This document shows positions 50,821-58,268 of a stretch of DNA of 64,000 nt, one piece after another. How positions within the stretch are numbered: position 1 is the stretch's first letter; each line of letters begins with the position of its first letter. The notes under the pieces were generated by a model that ran no database searches, was not told where the DNA came from, and saw only the letters and a list, made by a program, of their open reading frames with translations. The position numbers and the translations under genes are program-made. The stretch is from Candidatus Nanosyncoccus alces (lineage in GTDB: Bacteria > Patescibacteriota > Saccharimonadia > Saccharimonadales > Saccharimonadaceae), in NCBI RefSeq assembly GCF_004138395.1, contig NZ_PRLM01000006.1, positions 124,001 through 188,000 on the forward strand. The letters are read 5' to 3'.

Positions 50821-51324
50821 ATGCCTTCTTATATACTTGGGATAGCATGCCTAGTATCGTCTGCTGCGGTGTTCGGCGTCTATATATCTTGTGAGAAGGG
50901 CAGTGTAGCCAAGAAGATTGGCTTAGCACTATTACTGCCAGTACTTGCGGCATCAATAATTTTGTTCGCGGGATTTGATGTTCTGGCTGATAGAATATAC
51001 GTCTCTTCGGAAGTTTTATCTTCAAAAACATCAGACCTAGTTGTCATAGAGAAACCGAACTATTATTTAGTCTGTAGCGACGAAGGATATGAATTTCTCT
51101 ATATAGGCGAGGCCGGAAAAGAAACGGGCACATTTATTGATATCAGATACATTCATAGCGATAACATAAGGTATGATACGAACGAAGTCCCTCAAGTCAT
51201 TGAGGAAGAAGTAGCAAAAGGATATTATAAAAAATGGCTATTTTTAGAAAGTGGCATACAAAATGAGAAATATACAGAGTATAAATTTATCATTCCTAGC
51301 GAAAAAGATATCTTGTACAAATAG
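50821..51324 (+). CDS. hypothetical membrane protein, paralogue of the 53094 gene
   Basis: Two N-terminal membrane helices (about 3-22 and 32-55) are followed by a ~110-residue soluble domain. This domain aligns by eye with that of the 53094 product: YYLV at the start, then F.YI.EA, a KKWLF motif (NQWLF in the partner) and Y.F.IP near the end. The function is unknown. ATG 50821 is preferred to the TTG just before it; the GGGGGTG stretch serves as ribosome binding site. It is monocistronic. Confidence 0.68.
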   Translation: MPSYILGIACLVSSAAVFGVYISCEKGSVAKKIGLALLLPVLAASIILFAGFDVLADRIYVSSEVLSSKTSDLVVIEKPNYYLVCSDEGYEFLYIGEAGKETGTFIDIRYIHSDNIRYDTNEVPQVIEEEVAKGYYKKWLFLESGIQNEKYTEYKFIIPSEKDILYK

Positions 51325-51341
51325 TGTAGATAACGTGCTGC

Positions 51342-51365
51342 GGCCGGGCGAAACGCCCGGCCTTT
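51342..51365 (+). terminator. intrinsic terminator
   Basis: GGCCGGGCG, loop AAA, CGCCCGGCC, then TTT. Confidence 0.85.
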
Positions 51366-51388
51366 CTCTGATTTTATTCCCGTTATTA

Positions 51389-51417
51389 TTGACTTTTTAG
51401 GTATTTTGTGCTATAAT
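51389..51417 (+). promoter_or_regulatory. promoter of the 51460 gene
   Basis: TTGACT (51389-51394), 17 bp, TATAAT (51412-51417), with TTGTGC before the -10. Confidence 0.85.
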
Positions 51418-51459
51418 TTTACTGTAGGCTTGAATTTTTGAAATCTTAGGAGGGAGCTT

Positions 51460-52140
51460 ATGTACAATACAATATTAGGACTGATGGATATTTATTCTGC
51501 CGATCCGGTTAAGAAATACTTGATGGTATTACTACTTTGGTTATTCTTCTGGCCTGGAGGTATGTTCTTGATTGGGCTGGTCGGTGAAAAACGATTGGTC
51601 CCGATTTGGAAGCATCAGGCCCGAGCATTCTTGCCAGGAGAAATGATGTTCAGCATAATAGTAGTAGCATTTGGCGGTGTCTTTTCTACAATCACTACCA
51701 GAACTGGCACGATTATGTTGGAAAAATCAGCCAATTCTGTTTGGTTGTTATTACCGGCTTTTATTGTCGCCTTAATAGTATATTTTTTTCTCCACAACAG
51801 AGAAAAAGGCTGCTACGAGATACGAGCTCTATATAGTCCAACAAAGATAGCGCACGACATTGTAGGATACATACTGATACCTCAAGTATTGATATCTTTT
51901 TTAACAATAGTCATTGATGTCGCTAGACGCTACTATTGCTTTGCAAAAGAGAGAATGCCAGAAGCAGCGTTGAAAAATCTTGCCGTCTTGTGGCAGGTCT
52001 CTTGGCCGTACTGGATTGTGATAGTCGCAGCGATAGTAGTCTATATTGGATGCCTAATTTATGACATTCGACATCCGGCCACACCGGAAGATATCATTGC
52101 CAGGCACCCGGCGGACTGGCAACCGCTCTGGCGCCGTTAA
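51460..52140 (+). CDS. hypothetical multi-pass membrane protein (226 aa)
   Basis: The family is not recognised. About five hydrophobic helices are visible (near 20-42, 60-80, 90-112, 130-150 and 170-190). A positively charged loop follows the third helix, and the cytoplasmic tail is HPATPEDIIARHPADWQPLW. TAGGAGGGAG precedes ATG. It is a single-gene unit with strong promoter and terminator. Confidence 0.66.
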   Translation: MYNTILGLMDIYSADPVKKYLMVLLLWLFFWPGGMFLIGLVGEKRLVPIWKHQARAFLPGEMMFSIIVVAFGGVFSTITTRTGTIMLEKSANSVWLLLPAFIVALIVYFFLHNREKGCYEIRALYSPTKIAHDIVGYILIPQVLISFLTIVIDVARRYYCFAKERMPEAALKNLAVLWQVSWPYWIVIVAAIVVYIGCLIYDIRHPATPEDIIARHPADWQPLWRR

Positions 52141-52153
52141 TCATCAGCCTACA

Positions 52154-52178
52154 GCCACCGCATGAGCGGTGGCTTTTT
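52154..52178 (+). terminator. intrinsic terminator
   Basis: GCCACCGC, loop ATGA, GCGGTGGC, T5. Confidence 0.93.
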
Positions 52179-52287
52179 CTACCAAAATAAACTTAAGCAT
52201 TTTACATATAATTGCGGTCGTGAAATAATAAAGTTGAGTGGGAAAAGTCCTTTAATAGTCTAGTCTGGCTCTTGAGGAGGTGAGAGA

Positions 52288-52965
52288 ATGGAAAATGTAC
52301 AAAGCTTACCAAACAAAGAGGTGACCGAGGAGCTGCGGCACCTTAAGGCAATGCTGGAGGAACCTGGTATTGGCAGACACCGACATGACCTTGCTGAGAA
52401 ATTTCGCGGTAAAACTGATGTGCCCTTATCGTGGATTCAAGAGTGGTTGAACACCGATGAGCTGCGCGTAGCGGGTTGCAAGTATCTCTGGCTGGCAGCC
52501 ATGAACGCTTGCATCGGCGACTCGGAGATTCCGGAATGGTTTATCGAGCAAGCGATAGAGAATGCCGATAGCTATGTGAAGCACGAGGCTTTGAAAGTCT
52601 TCGAGGAAAGGCGGCTAATCGTTCGTGATTTTGAACCGCCGATCCCAGTATACGTGAAGTGCGCGCTAGGGGCGGTTGCAGTCGCAGAAATACTGCCAAA
52701 TGCCCAAGTAAGAGGAGTTCCGGGAGAAAGATGTTTCACCAATATGGTCGAAGTAAAAGACATTCTACCAGGGCAATCGCTGAACAGAAAAATGGCGATA
52801 CCTGGTATCGGCGACTACGAGGGGATAATCTATCATCCTGGCGACCAAGTGCACATCCTTGGTTTTGAGCTCGAAAGGGGAATCGACAAGGAGACCAACC
52901 AATTCAACAGGGTTAGCTTTTACTGCACATTAGAGGAAGCCAAAGAGGCAAAGACTAGACTTTAA
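52288..52965 (+). CDS. hypothetical protein (225 aa)
   Basis: No certain family. The N-terminal half is helical and looks HEAT-like (RVAGCKYLWLAAMNACIG, SYVKHEALKVFEERRL). The C-terminal half, from about residue 145, has CFTNMVEVKDI, GIIYHPGDQVHI and a final FYCTLEEAKEAK. That order vaguely recalls DUF5758-type domains, but the match is weak. GAGGAGGTG precedes ATG. A TATAAT is present near 52205. Codon use is of the accessory type. Confidence 0.62.
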   Translation: MENVQSLPNKEVTEELRHLKAMLEEPGIGRHRHDLAEKFRGKTDVPLSWIQEWLNTDELRVAGCKYLWLAAMNACIGDSEIPEWFIEQAIENADSYVKHEALKVFEERRLIVRDFEPPIPVYVKCALGAVAVAEILPNAQVRGVPGERCFTNMVEVKDILPGQSLNRKMAIPGIGDYEGIIYHPGDQVHILGFELERGIDKETNQFNRVSFYCTLEEAKEAKTRL

Positions 52966-52971
52966 AATAAG

Positions 52972-52996
52972 GGTCCACCCCGCGCGGGCCCTTTAA
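52972..52996 (+). terminator. possible terminator
   Basis: AAGGGTCC and GGGCCCTT can pair imperfectly around a C/G-rich loop. The following tail is A-rich, so strength is doubtful. Confidence 0.45.
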
Positions 52997-53018
52997 AATG
53001 GCTCTGGAATGTTCTAAC

Positions 53019-53047
53019 TTGACAAAATGCTTGTGGTGTGATATAAT
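53019..53047 (+). promoter_or_regulatory. promoter of the 53094 gene
   Basis: TTGACA (53019-53024), 17 bp, TATAAT (53042-53047), with GTGTGA before the -10. Confidence 0.88.
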
Positions 53048-53093
53048 TAAGGAACGCACATTAACAAAATACTATTTTTCAGGAGGTGCTCTT

Positions 53094-53615
53094 ATGAGTA
53101 TTTGGATTTTTGTTGTGTTATTGTTTATATCCGCAGTTTTGTGTTATATTTCGATTATCGTTCTGGACGAAGATACCGAATTCGGCGGGTGCTTATTTAC
53201 TATAGTGGTCGTGGCCGTCTTCCTAATCAGCGCGGTTTCCACTGTGGGATTTTTCATCGGGAGGCAAGAAGTTGTAACTTCTGAGGAAACAGAATTACCC
53301 CCCCCCCATCAGCTGGTTCAGCTCACTACGGCGAAAGACGCCGAATACTATCTGGTTCAAAATGGAGGAAAATTCCAATTTTCTTACATTGATGAGGCTG
53401 ACGGTTTAGTCACGAGAGAGGCTGAAGTTGAAAACAGCAAAGTATACTACGGCACAAAGAAGGATAGCGACATCCGTGTTGTTATCCATGAAACCGTAAA
53501 GACCCACCATAACCAGTGGTTATTCATAAGAGACGGCGATGAAGAAGAAACTCTTTATGAATATGATTTTTATATCCCGAATCGGGATAATATCGCCAAT
53601 ACCTATGAAAAGTAA
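53094..53615 (+). CDS. hypothetical membrane protein with in-frame C10 tract, paralogue of the 50821 gene
   Basis: Two membrane helices (about 2-24 and 33-55) are followed by a short linker and a ~105-residue soluble domain like that of the 50821 product (EYYLVQ, FSYIDEAD, NQWLFIRDGDEEE, YDFYIPNRDNI). Ten C at 53298-53307 encode three prolines at residues 69-71, in the linker just after the helices. A gain or loss of one C would truncate the soluble domain. AGGAGGT precedes ATG 53094, which with the promoter excludes earlier in-frame starts. Confidence 0.72.
   Translation: MSIWIFVVLLFISAVLCYISIIVLDEDTEFGGCLFTIVVVAVFLISAVSTVGFFIGRQEVVTSEETELPPPHQLVQLTTAKDAEYYLVQNGGKFQFSYIDEADGLVTREAEVENSKVYYGTKKDSDIRVVIHETVKTHHNQWLFIRDGDEEETLYEYDFYIPNRDNIANTYEK
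53298..53307 (+). repeat. C10 homopolymer in a coding region
   Basis: Ten C lie within the linker of the 53094 protein and are in frame in this sequence. Confidence 0.9.
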
Positions 53616-53623
53616 TGTGCGCT

Positions 53624-53650
53624 GGCCGAGTTTTATGCTCGGCCTTTTTT
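53624..53650 (+). terminator. intrinsic terminator
   Basis: GGCCGAG, loop, CTCGGCC (53638-53644), T6. Confidence 0.92.
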
Positions 53651-53656
53651 CTACCC

Positions 53657-53777
53657 TTGATTTTTATAGTGAAGTGTGGCATAATGAAAGCGTACATTAA
53701 TTAATTATCTACCTCTAAAAAACTTATCGACAAACCATCTAAGCGTTTATCTAAGGTTATAGAGGTGAAAGGAAAAA
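53657..53777 (+). promoter_or_regulatory. promoter and leader of rpsJ
   Basis: TTGATT (53657-53662), 17 bp, CATAAT (53680-53685), with GTGTGG before the -10. In the leader, ACCTCTA (53711-53717) is complementary to TAGAGGT (53760-53766), which overlaps the purine-rich ribosome binding region before ATG 53778. Such pairing would hide part of the site. Confidence 0.6.
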
Positions 53778-54104
53778 ATGGCAGATAGCAAAAAAGACGA
53801 AGGTCTAAAAATCCGTATCCGCTTGAAGGCCTATGATCACCGCGTGATCGACCAAAGCGCGCGCCAAATCGTGGATACCGCAATTCGTACTGGCGCAAGC
53901 GTAAGCGGCCCAATCCCTCTACCGACTAAGCGCAGTACTTTTACCGTAGTGAAGTCACCACATGTATATAAAACTGGTGGTGAGGCTTTCGAGATGAAAG
54001 TCCACAAGCGTTTGATTGACATTTCTAACGCTACGCCAAAGACGATTGAAAGTTTGCAAAATCTCTCGCTCCCAGCAGGCGTAGACGCAGAGATAAAGAT
54101 GTAA
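53778..54104 (+). CDS. rpsJ: 30S ribosomal protein S10
   Basis: S10 is a 30S head protein and, as NusE, part of antitermination complexes. [38 protein letters not shown] and [12 protein letters not shown] are conserved. The 108-residue length is standard. It is monocistronic here, with promoter, leader and terminator, rather than heading a ribosomal-protein operon. Confidence 0.98.
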   Translation: MADSKKDEGLKIRIRLKAYDHRVIDQSARQIVDTAIRTGASVSGPIPLPTKRSTFTVVKSPHVYKTGGEAFEMKVHKRLIDISNATPKTIESLQNLSLPAGVDAEIKM

Positions 54105-54111
54105 AATCTAT

Positions 54112-54135
54112 AAATCCCCCGAAAGGGGGATTTTT
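54112..54135 (+). terminator. intrinsic terminator of rpsJ
   Basis: ATCCCCC, GAAA tetraloop, GGGGGAT, T5. Confidence 0.94.
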
Positions 54136-54202
54136 GATGCGACACCTCTGCCCCGAGCCTTGCCCAGTGGCGATTTTGGCCTGAAAGTGCTATAATACCC
54201 GT

Positions 54203-55474
54203 ATGACAGTTGCTAAGCTTAAAAAGCGCTTTTATTTCGTCGCAGCGAAATATTTTCGGCATTTTGCGGATCGGGCTTTACAGAGGTGGAAACCGCGAGT
54301 GATTGCGATTACTGGCTCGGCTGGGAAGACCACAATGTTACACCTAATGGAGCACGAAATGGGGGAGAAAGCGCATTATTCGCACGATGCAAATTCGGCT
54401 TTTGGTGTAAGTTTCGATATTCTAGGGTTGAAGGGAGTACGGGGATCAAAATTGCGTTGGGTCCATCTATTTCTCGCTGCCCCCCTAAAGTCGTTATTTT
54501 ACCGCCATAAAGAGAAGTTTTACGTGGTAGAGATCGACGGAGAGCGCCCGCACGAGGCGGAGTTTTTGGCAAAATGGCTAAAGCCAGAGATAACAATCTG
54601 GGTATCAATTGGACGATCGCATGCGATACAGTTTGAAAAAGAGGTGGAAGAAGGCAAATTTAAGAGTTTAGATGAAGCAATCACAGCGGAATTTGCCACC
54701 CTGCCACAAAATACTACTAAATTAGTATACATTGATGCGACCTCCAGGTTGATGAAGACGGCTACGCGAGATATTAAGGCCAAAGTGGTACCAATCAAAA
54801 AGACCGAAATCAAAAAATATGTAGTCTACCCGGATTCGACGGATTTTACCTATGGGGATACCACTTTTCATTTTAATCACCCAGAGCCAAAGGATATTGC
54901 TTTTAATTTGTTAGTATTACAAGATTTGATGAAATACTTGAAAATGCCGTTTAAATCTGATTTTTCAGATATTACGATTGCACCGGGGCGATGCTCATAT
55001 TTTAAGGGTAAAAATGGCTTGGAAATCGTAGATAGCAGTTATAATGCACACATGATATCGATGGCATCCATCTTGGATATGGCGCGGCGGATGCACGCAG
55101 ATCATAAATGGTTAGTAATTGGTGATATTGTAGACCAAGGTTCTACCGAAAGTGAAGAACATAAAAAATTGGCACAGCTGATTGCCGATGTGGAACCGGA
55201 GAAAGTAATACTGGTAGGACGTCGCACTAAAAAATACACTGCACCAGAGCTGAAGAAACTAGGCGTGTCAGCGGTAGCAACATTAGACCCACGCAAAGCT
55301 TTAGAATATATAGAGAAGCGCGCTAAGGGCAGAGAAACACTGATATTCAAAGGCAGTCAATACTTAGAATGGATTATTGAGAAATTATTAGCCGATCCGA
55401 AAGACGCTAAAAAATTATGTCGGCGCGAAAAAGCTGCCGTACAGCGGCGCAAAAGTTGGGGGCTGGATTCGTGA
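54203..55474 (+). CDS. Mur ligase family protein (MurF-like)
   Basis: An ATP-dependent amide ligase of the Mur type. The P-loop VIAITGSAGKTTMLHLM is at residues 38-44, the central domain has a conserved histidine region (WVSIGRSHAIQFE), and EIVDSSYNAH resembles the MurF DxYNANP motif. At 423 residues it is slightly shorter than MurF, with a reduced N-terminal domain. It could be MurF or a side-branch ligase. TATAAT (54191-54196) is 6 nt before ATG. It opens a five-gene run of wall-related genes. Confidence 0.82.
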   Translation: MTVAKLKKRFYFVAAKYFRHFADRALQRWKPRVIAITGSAGKTTMLHLMEHEMGEKAHYSHDANSAFGVSFDILGLKGVRGSKLRWVHLFLAAPLKSLFYRHKEKFYVVEIDGERPHEAEFLAKWLKPEITIWVSIGRSHAIQFEKEVEEGKFKSLDEAITAEFATLPQNTTKLVYIDATSRLMKTATRDIKAKVVPIKKTEIKKYVVYPDSTDFTYGDTTFHFNHPEPKDIAFNLLVLQDLMKYLKMPFKSDFSDITIAPGRCSYFKGKNGLEIVDSSYNAHMISMASILDMARRMHADHKWLVIGDIVDQGSTESEEHKKLAQLIADVEPEKVILVGRRTKKYTAPELKKLGVSAVATLDPRKALEYIEKRAKGRETLIFKGSQYLEWIIEKLLADPKDAKKLCRREKAAVQRRKSWGLDS

Positions 55475-55516
55475 TTTTAGGATTTAGGTGCGAAAAAATA
55501 ACTAGAGGAGAGCAAA

Positions 55517-56197
55517 ATGGCTGACCTATATATCATCCACGGGTGGACTTATACCGTAGAACCTTGGCGAAGCACCCTGAAGATATTGCGTGATAACGGA
55601 ATTAGCGTGAAGATGTTGCATGTGCCGGGCCTAACCGAAAAGTCCGACAAAGTCTTTACAATTGAAGATTATATGGGGTGGGCGGACGAGAATATTCCGG
55701 ATGGCGCGCTAGCTTTGGGACACTCTAATGGAGGGCGGATTCTATTGAACCTATGTGCTAAAAAGCCAGAAAAATTGAAATATCTAATCCTGCTAGATGC
55801 AGCGGGTGTATACGAACCTTCCGCACGAAAAAAAATCGTAGAAAAGGTAGCAAAGCTTGGCAAGCCGCTAAAAAAGGTGCCGATTATCGACAAAGCATTC
55901 CATAAACTTACCGGCTCGACGGATTATTCGCGCGCGCCAGAGAATATGAAGCAGACGCTTACTAATATGTTAGAATCTGACAAAGATTTGGATTTTAGTA
56001 AGATCCAAACTAAGACATTTATTTTGTGGGGGAAGAAAGACACCACTACGCCGCCACGCCAAGCCACCACAATGTATGAGAAACTACCGAACGCAGAGCT
56101 TAAATTTTATGCTAACTGGACACATGCTCCATACATTTCTAGCCCGGATGAATTAGCACGTGCACTGACTGCTTTAATTACGAGGATTAAAAAGTGA
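55517..56197 (+). CDS. alpha/beta hydrolase
   Basis: The 226-residue protein has the oxyanion region IIHGWTY, the nucleophile elbow LGHSNGG with Ser70, an Asp in LWGKKDTTTPPR and a His in NWTHAPYIS, in the order of the alpha/beta-hydrolase fold. A cap of about 35 residues (KIVEKVAKLGKPLKKVP) is present. The substrate is unknown. GGAGAG precedes ATG. It overlaps the next gene by 4 nt, so an ester or amide step in envelope metabolism is plausible but not shown. Confidence 0.87.
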   Translation: MADLYIIHGWTYTVEPWRSTLKILRDNGISVKMLHVPGLTEKSDKVFTIEDYMGWADENIPDGALALGHSNGGRILLNLCAKKPEKLKYLILLDAAGVYEPSARKKIVEKVAKLGKPLKKVPIIDKAFHKLTGSTDYSRAPENMKQTLTNMLESDKDLDFSKIQTKTFILWGKKDTTTPPRQATTMYEKLPNAELKFYANWTHAPYISSPDELARALTALITRIKK

Positions 56198-57297
56198 GAA
56201 AACACTACTTTTTAGGTTTGGCGGCGAATTATTCCAGGAAGCGGTGCTTGGCACACACTTTTGCGATAGGACGAAAAAAAGACCGCGGTGCTTTGCAACG
56301 ATTTTTGACGCAAAAATACGGTGGCGAAACGATTTTAACGAAGAATGGACGCTCGGCCTTAGCGCTGGCACTAAAAGCATATTTTGATCCAGGGGATGCA
56401 GTGATTGTGAACGGGTTTACCTGCTATGCTGTATACGAAGCTGTGAAAGCCGCTGGGCTAACGCCGGTGTGGGCAGACATTTCGCAAGAAGACTTAAATT
56501 TTAACACCAAAACTCTTGAAAAAGTAGCTAATGAAGATGTGAAGGGGGTTATTGTCCAAAACTCGCTAGGCAATCCGGTGGATATTGTGGCAGTAGAGAA
56601 ATTTGCCAAAAAATATAATTTGGTAATTATTGAAGATTTGGCGCACTGTGCGGGAATAAAATACGCGGGCGGACGTGAAGTTGGCACAGTAGGATCAGCA
56701 GCGGTACTGTCCTTCGGTAAAGATAAAGCAATTGATACGATTTCTGGTGGGGCGGTGATTTTGCGCCACCCACATAAAAATAAGGTTGAAGCGCCCTCCA
56801 AACTTCCGAGAATCTCGGATAATTTGCGGGCTAGGTTTTATCCGCTACTGGGCGCGATTTCGCGTGGGTTATCTTATGTACATCTAAGCGGTATATGGAT
56901 GCGGTGTTTGGTAAAAATCCACTGGGTAGAAAAATCTGCAGACAATAAGCTAGACTTGGAACGCAAAATTGCTAAATTTGAAGCAAAACTAGCCTTGAGA
57001 CAACTGCAGAATTTGAAAGAATCTAGTAAACACCCATTGCGAGAGTTTCGTTTAGTACGAAATAGGGAAGAGCTATTGAAGAAGTTGGCCGCGGCGGGAT
57101 ATTATTTTGGCGGGTTTTGGTATGAGAGACCGGTGTCACCAGAGCGGTATTATAAAAAAGTGCATTTTCCAGAGGACAAATGTCCGGTAGCAGTAGAGGT
57201 GGCCAAAAAAATCATCAATTTGCCAACTTGCTATAGCAAAAAAGACTTAGCATTAGCATGCGAGATTATCGCGGAATATGTGGAGGAAACGAAATGA
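56194..57297 (+). CDS. DegT/DnrJ/EryC1-type PLP aminotransferase
   Basis: Family I-fold aminotransferases of this class act on nucleotide-linked or free sugars. TKNGRSALALALKAY is the cofactor phosphate region, VIIEDLAHCAGI carries the PLP-binding Asp, and LSFGKDKAIDTISGGAVI contains the Schiff-base Lys (Lys176 or Lys178). The 367-residue length is normal. The N-terminus (HYFLGLAANYSRKR) is basic and unusual. The gene overlaps both neighbours, linking it to the hydrolase and the Fem transferases. Confidence 0.87.
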   Translation: MRKHYFLGLAANYSRKRCLAHTFAIGRKKDRGALQRFLTQKYGGETILTKNGRSALALALKAYFDPGDAVIVNGFTCYAVYEAVKAAGLTPVWADISQEDLNFNTKTLEKVANEDVKGVIVQNSLGNPVDIVAVEKFAKKYNLVIIEDLAHCAGIKYAGGREVGTVGSAAVLSFGKDKAIDTISGGAVILRHPHKNKVEAPSKLPRISDNLRARFYPLLGAISRGLSYVHLSGIWMRCLVKIHWVEKSADNKLDLERKIAKFEAKLALRQLQNLKESSKHPLREFRLVRNREELLKKLAAAGYYFGGFWYERPVSPERYYKKVHFPEDKCPVAVEVAKKIINLPTCYSKKDLALACEIIAEYVEETK

Positions 57298-58268
57298 ATT
57301 GGGGAGAAGTAGTAAAAAGATATCCGGAAGCAAATTTTTTACAGTCGCCGAACTATGGCAAAATGAACGAAATCTTGGGCGACAAAGTAATCACAGAAGA
57401 TTTCGATAGCAAGGGCCATGCCCTAATGATAGTACGGGATGCCAAACGCGGCAGATATTTAGAGATACCTTGCGGACCACTACTAGATTGGCGAGACAAA
57501 GAGGCTGCGAAGGGAGTTTTTACAAAGATTTCCGAGATTGCTAAACAAGAAAAGTGCGCATTCGTGCGGGTGCGGCCGCAACTAAAGCGAAGTGCTGAAA
57601 ACATAAAACTGTTGACAGATTTGGGACTTAAAAAGGCGCCAATGCATCTGGCAGCAGAGCACACCGTGATGATAGATCTTACAAAACCTGAAGACAACTT
57701 ATTGGCCAGTATGCGACGACAGACTCGCTATGAAGTACGGCGCGCCAGCAAACTAGGGATTATGGTGGAGAAAGACAATAATGAAACGATTTTTAGAGAA
57801 TTTCGTAAAGTGCAAGCCGAGACTGCCAAGCGCCAAGGATTCATCCCACCAAATCTCAAAACCCTGTTAGCCGAAAAGGAAGCGTTTGGTAATAATATTG
57901 TGATTTATGTGGCAAAAACTGCTGAAGGTGGACCAATTGCTTACGGTATGATTATAAAAGATGGTGAGGAAGGAGACTACTACGAGGCAGCTTCCACGCC
58001 ACTGAATCGCAAACTGCCGGGGGCATACGCGTTATTGTGGCAGGCGATGAAAGATTTAAAAACTGAAGGTTACAAGAGATTCAATCTATGGGGAATCGCC
58101 CCAGCCGGGCAGCCTAACCACCGCTACGCTGGCGTCACCACCTTCAAAACTGGTTTTGGGGGTGAGGTAGTAGAGTATGTACCGGCACACGATCTGGTGA
58201 TTTCGCGAACGCGATATCTGGCGGATTTTACGTTTGAAACTTTGCGAAAAAAGAGGAGGCACTTGTGA
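57294..58268 (+). CDS. FemAB-family peptidyltransferase 1
   Basis: Fem proteins add amino acids from aminoacyl-tRNA to the peptidoglycan peptide. The 324-residue protein starts EANFLQSPNYGKM, has the paired GNAT-like domains with ASMRRQTRYEVRRASKLGI, and contains YEAASTPLNRKLPGAYALLWQ and FNLWGIAPAG. ATG 57294 overlaps the previous stop (ATGA). It is paralogous to the next gene. It lacks the long helical arm that some FemX proteins carry. Confidence 0.88.
   Translation: MNWGEVVKRYPEANFLQSPNYGKMNEILGDKVITEDFDSKGHALMIVRDAKRGRYLEIPCGPLLDWRDKEAAKGVFTKISEIAKQEKCAFVRVRPQLKRSAENIKLLTDLGLKKAPMHLAAEHTVMIDLTKPEDNLLASMRRQTRYEVRRASKLGIMVEKDNNETIFREFRKVQAETAKRQGFIPPNLKTLLAEKEAFGNNIVIYVAKTAEGGPIAYGMIIKDGEEGDYYEAASTPLNRKLPGAYALLWQAMKDLKTEGYKRFNLWGIAPAGQPNHRYAGVTTFKTGFGGEVVEYVPAHDLVISRTRYLADFTFETLRKKRRHL

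Noticed and set aside
54136-54190. Possible remnant of the palindromic element before the Mur ligase gene
   Set aside because: On the minus strand TCGCCACTGGG and GGCTCGGGGC recall the element, but only short pieces match and the spacing is wrong.
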